64,000 bases of DNA, from assembly GCF_004353225.1 (NCBI RefSeq), contig NZ_CP037934.1:62001-126000 (forward strand), in the 5' to 3' direction. This stretch comes from Marinobacter sp. JH2 (GTDB lineage Bacteria > Pseudomonadota > Gammaproteobacteria > Pseudomonadales > Oleiphilaceae). The translations under genes and the position numbers were made by a program. Under the pieces are notes generated by a model. That model was not told the DNA's origin and made no database searches. It saw nothing but the letters and a program-made list of their open reading frames with translations. The first letter of the stretch is position 1. The number at the start of each line of letters is the position of its first letter. Shown piece by piece: positions 56,638 through 64,000 of this stretch.

Positions 56638-57798
56638 ATGGCCATCAAAAAAATGACTGACCTGAACCTCGCCGGCAAGCGGGTTCTGATTCGTGAAGAC
56701 CTGAACGTACCGGTAAAAGACGGCAAAGTATCCAGCGATGCCCGCATCCGTGCCTCGCTGCCTACTATCAACGCAGCGAAAGACGCCGGCGCGAAAGTCA
56801 TGCTGATGTCCCACCTTGGCCGCCCGGAAGAAGGCGTTTACGACGAAGCGTCTTCCATGAAGCCGGTCGCCGATCACCTGTCCACTATGCTGGGGCAGGA
56901 AGTGCGTTTGATTAAAGACTACCTCGATGGCGTTGAAGTGGCCGATGGCGAAGTGGTTCTGTTTGAAAACGTTCGCTTCAACAAAGGCGAAAAGAAAGAC
57001 AACGAAGATCTGGCTAAGCAATATGCCGCTCTGTGCGACATCTACGTGATGGACGCCTTCGGCACCGCACACCGTGCCCAGGCGTCCACCCACGGCGTGG
57101 CCAAGTTTGCTCCCGAAGCCTGCGCCGGCCCGCTGCTGGCGGCTGAGCTGGATGCACTCGGTAAAGCGCTGGATAACCCAGCCAAACCGGTTGTGGCCAT
57201 TGTGGGCGGCTCCAAAGTCTCCACGAAGCTGGACGTGCTGAACGCCCTGGAAACAGTCTGCGATCAGATCATCGTAGGCGGCGGCATCGCCAACACCTTC
57301 CTGGCGGCCGCCGGTCACCCGGTTGGAAAGTCTCTGTGCGAGCACGATCTGATCGACACCGCCAAAGACATCGCCAGCCGTGTGCAAATCCCGCTGCCGG
57401 TTGACGTAGTGGTTGCCAGCGAATTTGCCGAGACCGCCACCGCAACGGTTCGAAACATCTCCGACGTAACCGCCGACGACATGATCTTGGACGTAGGCCC
57501 GGAAACTGCTGGCCAGTTCGCCGAGTTGCTGAAGAATGCCAAAACCATTCTCTGGAATGGCCCGGTTGGTGTATTCGAATTTGACCAGTTCGGCAACGGC
57601 ACCAAAGCCCTCGCCGAAGCCATCGCACAAAGCGATGCCTTCTCACTGGCCGGCGGCGGAGACACCGTGGCAGCCGTTGACAAATACGATATAGCTGACA
57701 AGATCTCCTACATCTCAACTGGCGGCGGTGCCTTCCTGGAATTCGTAGAAGGCAAAACCCTGCCGGCAGTAGCTGTATTGGAAGAGCGCGGACAGTAA
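56638..57798 (+). CDS. pgk: Phosphoglycerate kinase
   Basis: A 386-residue glycolytic kinase that interconverts 1,3-bisphosphoglycerate and 3-phosphoglycerate. N-terminal [50 protein letters not shown] and the nucleotide site [11 protein letters not shown] plus [12 protein letters not shown] are all as in bacterial Pgk. It begins 60 bp after epd. ATG 56638 is preferred over the TTG six bases upstream. Confidence 0.97.
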   Translation: MAIKKMTDLNLAGKRVLIREDLNVPVKDGKVSSDARIRASLPTINAAKDAGAKVMLMSHLGRPEEGVYDEASSMKPVADHLSTMLGQEVRLIKDYLDGVEVADGEVVLFENVRFNKGEKKDNEDLAKQYAALCDIYVMDAFGTAHRAQASTHGVAKFAPEACAGPLLAAELDALGKALDNPAKPVVAIVGGSKVSTKLDVLNALETVCDQIIVGGGIANTFLAAAGHPVGKSLCEHDLIDTAKDIASRVQIPLPVDVVVASEFAETATATVRNISDVTADDMILDVGPETAGQFAELLKNAKTILWNGPVGVFEFDQFGNGTKALAEAIAQSDAFSLAGGGDTVAAVDKYDIADKISYISTGGGAFLEFVEGKTLPAVAVLEERGQ

Positions 57799-57807
57799 GT
57801 TTTATTA

Positions 57808-57828
57808 AGCCGCCAGTTAATGGCGGCT
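57808..57828 (+). terminator. Small hairpin between pgk and fba
   Basis: AGCCGCC (57808-57814) pairs with GGCGGCT (57822-57828) over a 7 nt loop. No T-tract follows, so partial attenuation or processing is more likely than termination. Confidence 0.4.
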
Positions 57829-57871
57829 AAAGCAGAATCCCAACATCAAAAGTTAACGAAGGAGACAACCC

Positions 57872-58936
57872 ATGGCCCTGATATCGCTGCGGCAACTTCT
57901 GGACCACGCCGCCGAGCATGGTTACGGTGTGCCAGCCTTTAACGTAAACAACCTCGAGCAAATGCGCGCCATCATGGAAGCCGCCGACAAAACCGACTCC
58001 CCGGTTATTGTTCAGGCCTCTGCCGGTGCCCGCAAATACGCCGGTGCGCCTTTCCTGCGTCACCTGATCCTGGCCGCCATCGAAGAATGGCCGCACATCC
58101 CGGTCGTTATGCACCAGGACCACGGCACTAGCCCGGCAGTCTGCCAGCGCTCCATCCAGCTAGGCTTCAGCTCCGTCATGATGGACGGTTCACTGGGTGA
58201 AGACGGCAAAACCCCGACCAGCTACGAATACAACGTAGACGTCACTCGCCGCACTGTTGAAATGGCGCACGCTTGTGGTGTTTCTGTAGAAGGCGAACTG
58301 GGTTGCCTGGGTTCTCTCGAAACCGGCCAGGCCGGTGAAGAAGACGGCATTGGCGCCGAAGGCACTCTGGACATGGAACAGATGCTGACCGACCCGGAAG
58401 AAGCCGCAGACTTCGTGGCGAAAACCCACGTAGACGCGCTGGCCATCGCCATCGGTACCAGCCACGGTGCTTACAAGTTCACCCGTCCGCCGACGGGCGA
58501 CATTCTGGCGATCGAGCAGATCAAAGCGATCCACAAGCGGATCCCGGACACCCACCTGGTCATGCACGGCTCCAGCTCCGTACCCCAGGAATGGCTGAAA
58601 GTGATCAACGAGTTCGGTGGTGAGATTCCGGAAACCTACGGTGTACCGGTTGAAGAAATCGTTGAAGGCATCAAGCACGGTGTGCGTAAAGTGAACATCG
58701 ACACCGACTTGCGTCTGGCAAGCACTGGTGCGGTTCGTCGCTTCATGGCGCAGAACCCGGCCGAGTTTGACCCGCGTAAATTCCTGAAGGCCACCATGGT
58801 AGCGATGACCGACATCTGCGTTGCTCGTTACGAAGCTTTCGGCTGTGCCGGCCAGGCCAGCAAAATCAAGCCGTTTAACCTTGAACAAATGTTCGAGCGT
58901 TATGAGGCTGGCGAACTGGACCCTAAGGTTAAGTAA
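57872..58936 (+). CDS. fba: Class II fructose-1,6-bisphosphate aldolase (Calvin-cycle subtype)
   Basis: A 354-residue zinc aldolase that joins DHAP and glyceraldehyde-3-phosphate. The zinc-ligand region [56 protein letters not shown] and [14 protein letters not shown] are conserved. AAGGAGA is seven bases before the ATG. Last of tkt-epd-pgk-fba; a strong terminator follows. Confidence 0.96.
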   Translation: MALISLRQLLDHAAEHGYGVPAFNVNNLEQMRAIMEAADKTDSPVIVQASAGARKYAGAPFLRHLILAAIEEWPHIPVVMHQDHGTSPAVCQRSIQLGFSSVMMDGSLGEDGKTPTSYEYNVDVTRRTVEMAHACGVSVEGELGCLGSLETGQAGEEDGIGAEGTLDMEQMLTDPEEAADFVAKTHVDALAIAIGTSHGAYKFTRPPTGDILAIEQIKAIHKRIPDTHLVMHGSSSVPQEWLKVINEFGGEIPETYGVPVEEIVEGIKHGVRKVNIDTDLRLASTGAVRRFMAQNPAEFDPRKFLKATMVAMTDICVARYEAFGCAGQASKIKPFNLEQMFERYEAGELDPKVK

Positions 58937-58948
58937 GCCTGCAGTAAA

Positions 58949-58978
58949 AAAGTACCCCGGAACAATCCGGGGTACTTT
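58949..58978. terminator. Strong terminator after fba
   Basis: AAAGTACCCCGGA (58949-58961) and TCCGGGGTACTTT (58966-58978) form a perfect 13 bp stem with an ACAA loop, starting 12 bp past the fba stop. The A-run before and the TTT at its foot suit bidirectional rho-independent termination. Confidence 0.9.
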
Positions 58979-59245
58979 CCCCATCTATTCCCCCTTCCTC
59001 GTAACCCTATCGGAACTTTTCTTTTGCCGGGGTACCTATAATGAATAGGAGATCATTCGCATTCTGAATGTGGTCAATGGACGTTGAACGAATGCGTTGT
59101 CAGCTTGGTCGCAACCGACAGCATCGCATCGCTCGAAGCGTGTGTACCTAACCCGCATTTTAGAGTGTTTCTTTTGCCTAATTTCGGCGTATGCTGGATG
59201 CATAACGCTTCATCCTTCAACGACGGCAACTAGCAGGTGATTGAT
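58979..59245. other. Gene-free interval after fba, before the zinc-finger gene
   Basis: About 267 bp with no convincing gene. A TATAAT element lies at 59036-59041. Downstream of it CGCATTC and GAATGCG form a 7 bp inverted repeat with a loop of about 25 nt. A small RNA is conceivable but unproven. Confidence 0.3.
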
Positions 59246-59512
59246 ATGGCCGGCGGTTGGGCTCGAGACGGAGCCGTACAAGATCAGATAGATGCCACAG
59301 TTGAAGATGCAGTCGAGCAGGCTCGGAGCAATCTCCACTCCGGAGACAGCGCGGAGTTCTGTGTTGAGTGTGATGAACCCATTCCAGAAGCACGGCGCGA
59401 AGCCATTCCCGGCGTTCAGCTGTGCATCGCTTGTCAGTCGAAATTAGAAGCGAAGGGCGGAGGCACCGGAGGCATCAACCGGCGAGGCAGTAAAGACAGC
59501 CAGTTGCGGTGA
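59246..59512 (+). CDS. YbiI-like DksA/TraR-type zinc-finger protein
   Basis: An 88-residue protein, the same length as E. coli YbiI. N-terminal GWARDGAVQDQIDATVEDA, the zinc finger Cys39, Cys42, Cys60 and Cys63 (CX2CX17CX2C around PIPEARREAIPGVQLC) and the C-terminal NRRGSKDSQLR are shared. AGGTGA is upstream of ATG 59246. It lacks the DksA coiled coil, so a ppGpp-type action on RNA polymerase should not be assumed. Confidence 0.9.
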   Translation: MAGGWARDGAVQDQIDATVEDAVEQARSNLHSGDSAEFCVECDEPIPEARREAIPGVQLCIACQSKLEAKGGGTGGINRRGSKDSQLR

Positions 59513-59641
59513 TTGCACGTTGGTGGCGGATTTGCGCAGCTCCACCTCGGAATGCACCATAACTTGCCTTCGGAACCTTCTGGTACACAGTCGCGTCAGT
59601 GAAGAATCCTCTAACAATTAAATAATCACCGGAGAGATTGA

Positions 59642-60184
59642 GTGAAACGCAAAGTTATAGGCGATACGGTCGAATTGGCCGACCTGGTCAATATCAAAGG
59701 CCAGCCAGTACAAGTTCCCCAGCCCGGAAAACTGGTTCATCTGCAGTTCAGACGCTTTGCCGGTTGTCCGATCTGTAACCTCCATTTGCAGTCCTTCTTC
59801 AAGAATTCGAGCGCCCTGCAGGAAAACGACATCCACGAGGTCGTGGTGTTCCATGCCAGCAAAGAGCGAATGCTGGAAAACGTGGTTGATGTGCCGTTTG
59901 ATCTGATCGCTGATCCAACAAGGAAGCTCTATAGGAATTTTGGGGTAGAGAGTTCCTGGAAAGCCATTCTCAACTTTAAGATGATGAGAGGTGCTCTGAA
60001 AGGTGTAAGGAAGTTCGGAATGAAAAAACCGGAAAGCCTGGAAGCGGAATTGGGGCTGCCTGCGGATTTCCTGATTGATGAAAACGGGAAAATTGTCGCC
60101 CTGAAATACGGCACGCACGCAGATGATCAGTGGTCACTGAACGAAGTGATCCAGCACGCCAAGAACGAGCAGGTGAGTGTGTGA
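59642..60184 (+). CDS. Peroxiredoxin-like AhpC/TSA family protein
   Basis: A 180-residue thioredoxin-fold protein. GCPICNLHLQ gives a CX2C pair at Cys42 and Cys45, more like PRXL2/AhpC-TSA-like proteins than classical Prx, whose peroxidatic TxxC motif is not visible. LPADFLIDENGKIVALKYGTHADDQWS is the usual thioredoxin-fold C-terminus. GTG start with GGAGA upstream. The redox partner is unknown. Confidence 0.87.
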   Translation: MKRKVIGDTVELADLVNIKGQPVQVPQPGKLVHLQFRRFAGCPICNLHLQSFFKNSSALQENDIHEVVVFHASKERMLENVVDVPFDLIADPTRKLYRNFGVESSWKAILNFKMMRGALKGVRKFGMKKPESLEAELGLPADFLIDENGKIVALKYGTHADDQWSLNEVIQHAKNEQVSV

Positions 60185-60230
60185 ATGTTGGGGGCCGAAA
60201 CAAAAAATCCGAAATTTCCTGAAATTTTTT

Positions 60231-60257
60231 GGAATAAAGTGTCAGTCCAGTCGTCTT
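60231..60257 (+). promoter_or_regulatory. ECF sigma promoter a (secreted Ala-rich protein)
   Basis: GGAAT (60231-60235), 16 bp, CGTCTT (60252-60257). The same GGAAT-N16-CGTY layout occurs before the ECF sigma gene and before the S8 protease gene. The -10 is 47 bp before the 60305 start. Confidence 0.65.
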
Positions 60258-60304
60258 CCTGATGAAAGCTGCCCATAAGGGTTCATCCAAAGGAGGACGA
60301 AATT

Positions 60305-60811
60305 ATGAAAAAGCACATTTTGACTTTTGCGATCTGTTCTATCCTTTCTACCAGCGCACTTGCTGCTGAGGGAGCCGCTTCGGCTGACGTTCAGGCCGAT
60401 GCAAACATGAGCGCCAGCGCCAATGGCAACGATGGCGTTTCAGCTCAAGGCAGCGGATCCGCATCTGCTCAGGGCAATGTGAACGGTGAGGCCGCTCGCC
60501 GTGAAGCTTCTGAGCAAGGCCAGGCCGCCAGTAACGAGGCTCGTCAGAAGACAAACGCCGCCGTGAGCGCGGGTGTTGAAGCGGGGCAAGAAGTCCAGGG
60601 TAAAGCCGATGCCACAGCCGATGCCGCTGTAAGCAAGGCTGCCGAAAAGCGAGCCGCCGCAAAAGATCGCGTGAACGAGGCGCGCAGCTCGGAAGTTCGC
60701 GTTGAAACCAATCAACAAATTGGGACTTCCGTATCGGATTCCGTGAAAGGTGAAGTGCGTAATTCCGTTAAAGGAGCTTTGAAAGGCTCTACCGGTGGCG
60801 GAGTGCTCTAA
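60305..60811 (+). CDS. Secreted Ala/Glu/Gln-rich low-complexity protein
   Basis: A 168-residue protein with a signal peptide (MKKHILTFAICSILSTSALA) and a strongly biased mature part: Ala, Ser, Gly, Asn and Gln near the start (SASANGNDGVSAQGSGSASA), then a helical Ala-Glu-Lys-Arg region (EARQKTNAAVSAG, VSKAAEKRAAAKDRVNEARS). No family is recognised. It looks like a periplasmic, extended or coiled-coil structural protein. It is preceded by an ECF-type promoter and followed by a terminator, so it may be made in excess over the barrel gene behind it. Confidence 0.8.
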   Translation: MKKHILTFAICSILSTSALAAEGAASADVQADANMSASANGNDGVSAQGSGSASAQGNVNGEAARREASEQGQAASNEARQKTNAAVSAGVEAGQEVQGKADATADAAVSKAAEKRAAAKDRVNEARSSEVRVETNQQIGTSVSDSVKGEVRNSVKGALKGSTGGGVL

Positions 60812-60828
60812 TCACGCCGTTTAATGAT

Positions 60829-60857
60829 AGCCGGGCCTACTCAGGTCCGGCTTTTTT
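60829..60857 (+). terminator. Terminator between the Ala-rich gene and the barrel gene
   Basis: AGCCGGGCC (60829-60837) pairs with GGTCCGGCT (60844-60852) with one G-U, over a 6 nt loop, and is followed by TTTTT. This is a convincing rho-independent terminator inside the apparent operon, so the barrel gene depends on read-through or its own promoter. Confidence 0.85.
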
Positions 60858-60877
60858 CTGGCCGGGAGAACCCTGTC

Positions 60878-61846
60878 ATGCGATTAAAACAATGCGTTTA
60901 TAAGCTGCCGCTTACGGTCGCTATGGCCGCGACAGCGCCAACCCTTCTTGCGGCAGACCATGCTGAATTGAACGGCCATGTGGGGGTCGGAATGGAGCAC
61001 GATAGCAATCTGACGGTTGACGAACTGAACCGCTCCTCCGACAACAGCGATGAAGCCTGGGTTTTCGATGCCGGGTTGGAAGCGATCCTCAAACCCACCC
61101 AGTCGCTGAACCTGACACTGGATTATTCGGTGTCCGGTAGCCGCTACCAAACCTACGACCAGTTTGATCAAAACATCCATCTCGCGTCTGCGGATCTGAG
61201 TTACGATTTTGATCCGGTCACGGTGGGTGCCAGCTACCACTATTCCCACGCTACTCTGGACTCTGATCCGTTTTTGGATTTTACGAGAACCAGCGTCTAC
61301 CTTGGCAGTCTGCTGGGCAACAGCACCTATGTCATGGTGAGCCTTCAGGACAAAACCAAAGACTTTGAGGAAGGCGACGCCCGGGATGCCGATATCAAAG
61401 GTGCCAGCCTGGATGCGTTTTTCTTCTTTAATGACGCGCGCAGCCACGTGCTGTTCGGTATAGACGGCGATCAAGAAGATGCGCAGGCCGATGCCTATGA
61501 CAATCGGCTCGTTCGCGTCCGTGCCAGCTGGGTGCACAAGTTTCAGCTGGCGGAGCAGGACAATCGCCTGCAGCTGAAGTGGCGTTACGAAGATCGCGAA
61601 TACGACGACGTGGTGATCGAACCGGATGAGCCGTTATTGCAGAACCCGTTTACTGCAGATTTGCAGGAGCGCACTTCAGAACAGCGCGCAGATCAAGCCT
61701 GGATCGTGGAAGCTGGCTGGCGGATCGGGCTGAACGAGGTGCTGAGTCTTGAGCCGAAAGTGTCCTACGGCCACTACACCTCAAACGTAGACTCTGCGGA
61801 TTACGATAAAACCGTAGCCGGCGTCACCCTGCGGGCTGATTTTTGA
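60878..61846 (+). CDS. Outer-membrane beta-barrel protein, unknown function
   Basis: A 322-residue protein with a signal peptide (MRLKQCVYKLPLTVAMAATAPTLLA) and alternating beta-strand sequence throughout (GHVGVGMEHDSNLT, LNLTLDYSVSGSRYQTYDQF, GASYHYSHATL), ending in a C-terminal Phe (VTLRADF) as barrels do. The start at 60878 has GGGAG upstream. No characterised family is recognised; it resembles DUF560- or surface-porin-like barrels only in general form. It overlaps the convergent protease gene by 23 bp. Confidence 0.82.
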   Translation: MRLKQCVYKLPLTVAMAATAPTLLAADHAELNGHVGVGMEHDSNLTVDELNRSSDNSDEAWVFDAGLEAILKPTQSLNLTLDYSVSGSRYQTYDQFDQNIHLASADLSYDFDPVTVGASYHYSHATLDSDPFLDFTRTSVYLGSLLGNSTYVMVSLQDKTKDFEEGDARDADIKGASLDAFFFFNDARSHVLFGIDGDQEDAQADAYDNRLVRVRASWVHKFQLAEQDNRLQLKWRYEDREYDDVVIEPDEPLLQNPFTADLQERTSEQRADQAWIVEAGWRIGLNEVLSLEPKVSYGHYTSNVDSADYDKTVAGVTLRADF

Positions 61847-63191
61847 AGCGCCCAGACTGATCGTCGAGAAAGCCGTGGCCGAACCCCGGGTCACGGCCCT
61901 CGGCACCCAGATCTTCAGCACGCTCAATCAGTATCTGAATCGCCTGTTCGTTGCTCAGGCGCGGCAACGAACACGCGAGCAAGGCCGTCACCACCGGGGC
62001 CGCCAACGAGGTTCCGCTGTCACGAACCAGGCCGCCCTTGGGATGCGCCACCAGAACGTCCACACCGCGCGCGGCGAAGGCCACGTGGTTTCCCCGGTTT
62101 GCCCACCGGTATAGCGCGCCCGCGCTATCCACCGCCGTCACACCGATCACCCCCTCATAAGCAGCGGGATACAGCGGTGGCGCAGCGGGCCCCTCGTTGC
62201 CCACGGCGGCGACCAGTATCGGCCCCTGTTGCTGCAGGCTTTTGATGGCGGCGGCCAGAATCCGGTTATCCGGGCCAGTTAGGCTGATATTGATGACCGA
62301 GGTGTTTTGTTCTGCCAGCCAGTTTAATCCTTCCAGCAAGTGAGCGAGTGTCGCTCCGGACGTTGCGTCAGAACCTTCGTAAAAAACCGATGCGTTGAAC
62401 AAAGTGGCGCCCGGTAACCGGGCCTGATTTTGGGCCGAGGATTGGCCCACCAGCACGCTGGCAACGGCGGTGCCGTGAGCACGAGGTGCTGTGAATTCAC
62501 CGGTTTGGTTCGCCACCGTCAAGAACGGTTTCTGAACGATCTTTGCTTGTTCAAACGCCGAATGTTCCTCACTGATCAGCGTATCCACCATGCCAACGCG
62601 AACGGGCTCCGGGCACAGGCTGGCCGTTGTTGTTTCAGCGCCATTGGGCACTGCGCCCGAAGCCCGGCTTTGGGGGCTGTATATGTGGTTACGGTCGAGT
62701 CGTTCTGACAGTTCCGGTAAAAGTTTTTTCAGCGCTGCACTGGAGTCGATGTCTGGGCGAACCTGAAAACGCACCACCGTCAGCCCCAAACCTTCGAGCT
62801 TTTGTTGCTCCAAGATCGTCACGCCGGGGCGGCGGAGCCGAACCAGTTCATCGGCTGTTGCGGTGATGAGCCATTGCCGGGCCACGGCTCGGGAACCATC
62901 GCGTTGAAGCGCCTCGTAAAAAGCGGTTTCTCCATCGCGGGTGCGGACAGGTAACAGCTCCGACAGTTGCCCTTGCAGCTGCTCCGGCAGCTCGTCGGCG
63001 TTGACGACACGCTCGCGAGTTCGCTCCGCCACTTTGCGCTCCACCAATGCTTCGGCCCGTCGCTCGACCTGCGTGGAAATGGCATCAATTTGCCCGTTCA
63101 GCAGATCGCCGGGGCCGGCACTTTGGGCCAATCCGGGCGCAATCAGCAAGGCCGGTACCATCAGCCAGTGGAACGTTGCTCGCTTAATCAT
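61824..63191 (-). CDS. Secreted S8 (subtilisin-like) serine protease
   Basis: A 455-residue exported protease. The signal peptide is MIKRATFHWLMVPALLIAPG and so on. An N-terminal pro-like region of about 190 residues is followed by the catalytic domain. Asp203 (VGMVDTLISE), His239 (AHGTAVAS), the oxyanion Asn in AAVGNEGPAAPP and Ser395 (SGTSLAAPVV) form a full triad. The start at 63191 is chosen for the signal peptide; the frame could reach 63299. It diverges from the ECF sigma gene and has its own ECF-type promoter. Its target may be an envelope or barrel substrate. Confidence 0.9.
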   Translation of the reverse strand: MIKRATFHWLMVPALLIAPGLAQSAGPGDLLNGQIDAISTQVERRAEALVERKVAERTRERVVNADELPEQLQGQLSELLPVRTRDGETAFYEALQRDGSRAVARQWLITATADELVRLRRPGVTILEQQKLEGLGLTVVRFQVRPDIDSSAALKKLLPELSERLDRNHIYSPQSRASGAVPNGAETTTASLCPEPVRVGMVDTLISEEHSAFEQAKIVQKPFLTVANQTGEFTAPRAHGTAVASVLVGQSSAQNQARLPGATLFNASVFYEGSDATSGATLAHLLEGLNWLAEQNTSVINISLTGPDNRILAAAIKSLQQQGPILVAAVGNEGPAAPPLYPAAYEGVIGVTAVDSAGALYRWANRGNHVAFAARGVDVLVAHPKGGLVRDSGTSLAAPVVTALLACSLPRLSNEQAIQILIERAEDLGAEGRDPGFGHGFLDDQSGRFKNQPAG

Positions 63192-63225
63192 CGTGTAGGT
63201 CCAGGTAAAAAGAGTTTCTAACAGA

Positions 63226-63252
63226 ACAACGGCTGGATCGAAAAATAATTCC
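63226..63252 (-). promoter_or_regulatory. ECF sigma promoter c (S8 protease)
   Basis: On the minus strand GGAAT, 16 bp, CGTTGT; the -10 is 34 bp upstream of the protease ATG at 63191. It shares the -35/-10 pattern of the two plus-strand copies. Confidence 0.7.
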
Positions 63253-63261
63253 CGATCAGAG

Positions 63262-63288
63262 GGAATAGATCTCGCTGTGACTCGTTGT
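63262..63288 (+). promoter_or_regulatory. ECF sigma promoter b (autoregulation of the sigma gene)
   Basis: GGAAT (63262-63266), 16 bp, CGTTGT (63283-63288), ending 29 bp before the sigma gene ATG. It is back-to-back with promoter c, the pattern of an autoregulated ECF sigma factor. Confidence 0.7.
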
Positions 63289-63317
63289 ACAGGTAACACA
63301 TATCGACAAAGGGCGCC

Positions 63318-63809
63318 ATGCGACAGGAAATCACGGAACTATTGCCGAGTTTGAGGCGCTTTGCCTACTCACTGAGCGGTTCCGCGGCTGATGCGGATGA
63401 TCTGCTTCAAAACACGGTAGAGCGACTGTTGAGCCGGCCGCGACCTGATGACGCAGACATTACCCGATGGGCATTTCGGGTCTGCCGTAACGTATGGATA
63501 GACGAGTGTCGGGCTCGGAAAGTTCGTCGCGAAGCGGCAGAACACCCGGAACTCAGCGAAGGCCAGGTCTTCGATGGCGATAAGCAGGTAGCCAATGAAA
63601 TGGAGGTTAGCCGGGTGGATCAGGCGATGAGCCTGTTACCGGAAGACCAGCGCCAGATCATATCGCTGGTGGCGATTCAGGGGCTGTCTTATCAGGCGGT
63701 TGCAGAGATTTTGTCGGTACCCAAAGGCACGGTAATGAGTCGACTGGCTCGTGCGCGCGGAGCATTAAATGAGGCGCTGGCGCCTGAGACAACGGGGAAC
63801 AAAAAATGA
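63318..63809 (+). CDS. ECF family RNA polymerase sigma factor
   Basis: A 163-residue sigma70-type factor. Region 2 (about residues 8-75) includes LRRFAYSLSGSAADADDLLQN and WAFRVCRNVWIDECR; region 4 (about 105-155) includes LLPEDQRQIISLVAIQGLSY and PKGTVMSRLARARGAL. It has no extra C-terminal domain. Its stop overlaps the next gene, a putative anti-sigma factor, by the ATGA pattern. It probably recognises the GGAAT-N16-CGTY promoters described here, including its own. Confidence 0.94.
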   Translation: MRQEITELLPSLRRFAYSLSGSAADADDLLQNTVERLLSRPRPDDADITRWAFRVCRNVWIDECRARKVRREAAEHPELSEGQVFDGDKQVANEMEVSRVDQAMSLLPEDQRQIISLVAIQGLSYQAVAEILSVPKGTVMSRLARARGALNEALAPETTGNKK

Positions 63810-64000
63810 CCAACGTGGATGAAAAACTCTCTGCCTTTCTCGATGGTGAATTGCTCGCCGAGGAAATGCAGCAGATTCGTGAGCGCTTAGCGGTGGAGCC
63901 TGAGTTGACTGCGCGGCTGAGTGAACTGTCGCTGGTCGATCAGACACTGCAGGCGCACTACGGAGAAATCGACGATCGCCCGCTGCCTGCGGGGATTACA
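63806..64000 (+). CDS. Putative anti-sigma factor, partial
   Basis: The first 65 residues are present, then the window ends. MTNVDEKLSAFLDGELLAEEM is a typical cytoplasmic anti-sigma start (RseA/RskA-like, D-ExL-S-xDGEL), continuing with a helical ELTARLSELSLVDQTLQAHY region. A membrane helix and periplasmic domain would be expected beyond the edge. It is translationally coupled to the sigma gene. Confidence 0.8.
   Translation, partial: MTNVDEKLSAFLDGELLAEEMQQIRERLAVEPELTARLSELSLVDQTLQAHYGEIDDRPLPAGIT

Noticed and set aside
56623..57630. Open frame of 335 codons antisense to pgk
   Set aside because: Pgk on the plus strand is complete with all motifs; the antisense frame is a product of its codon use.
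1..64000. CRISPR arrays, insertion sequences, prophage, integron or tRNA genes
   Set aside because: I saw no repeat arrays, transposase or integrase genes, att-like duplications or cloverleaf genes anywhere in the window.

Overview
The window reads as chromosomal DNA of a marine, denitrifying, lipid-storing gammaproteobacterium, most likely Marinobacter or a close relative. This is inferred from gene content: a nosRZDFYL cluster with Tat-exported NosZ, a wax ester synthase/DGAT, a DesT-DesCB-type acyl-CoA desaturase module, FadL, and OvoA. It holds about 52 protein genes, densely packed on both strands. I saw no rRNA, tRNA, CRISPR array, insertion sequence or prophage.

Region 1-24.5 kb is an anaerobic respiration block. 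A NIT-PAS-GGDEF-EAL sensor, cut by the window start, diverges from ubiUV, the O2-independent ubiquinone hydroxylation pair. A four-helix membrane protein, a DUF488 protein and LldD lactate dehydrogenase follow. Next come narX-narL-ubiT (minus strand) and a divergent narK, a Dnr-type Crp/Fnr regulator, nosRZDFYL, and moaA on the opposite strand. A three-gene operon then encodes a 75-residue membrane protein, a DUF454 protein and NsrR, followed by a 7TM-DISM diguanylate cyclase. FNR/Dnr-like boxes precede ubiU, narX/narK, dnr and nosR, and an NsrR-like box covers the nsrR operon promoter. Together these link nitrate and NO sensing to quinone supply and N2O reduction. Nitrate, nitrite and NO reductase structural genes and nosX are not in the window.

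Region 24.5-43 kb carries lipid and stress functions: desB-desC with the divergent repressor desT and three visible operators, a wax ester synthase, the spoVR-yeaH-prkA operon, tpm, a D-2-hydroxyacid dehydrogenase, fadL, a YihY/BrkB protein, an HDOD protein, a DUF445 protein, rsmE and bioA. A BirA-like operator lies upstream of bioA.

Region 43-59 kb is metabolic: a DUF2505 protein, OvoA, a GlnHPQ-type amino acid ABC transporter, and the SAM cycle set metK-ahcY-metF. The SAM genes sit beside an ArsR-methyltransferase fusion of SahR type, with matching operators before metK and before the regulator. The plus-strand central carbon run tkt-epd-pgk-fba follows and ends in a strong terminator.

Region 59-64 kb has a YbiI-like zinc-finger protein, a peroxiredoxin-like protein and an envelope module: an Ala-rich secreted protein, an outer-membrane barrel, an S8 serine protease, an ECF sigma factor and its probable anti-sigma (cut by the window end). 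Three copies of GGAAT-N16-CGTY lie before the secreted protein, the protease and the sigma gene. They look like the promoter of this sigma factor and define a small, apparently uncharacterised envelope regulon, the most interesting candidate system in the window.
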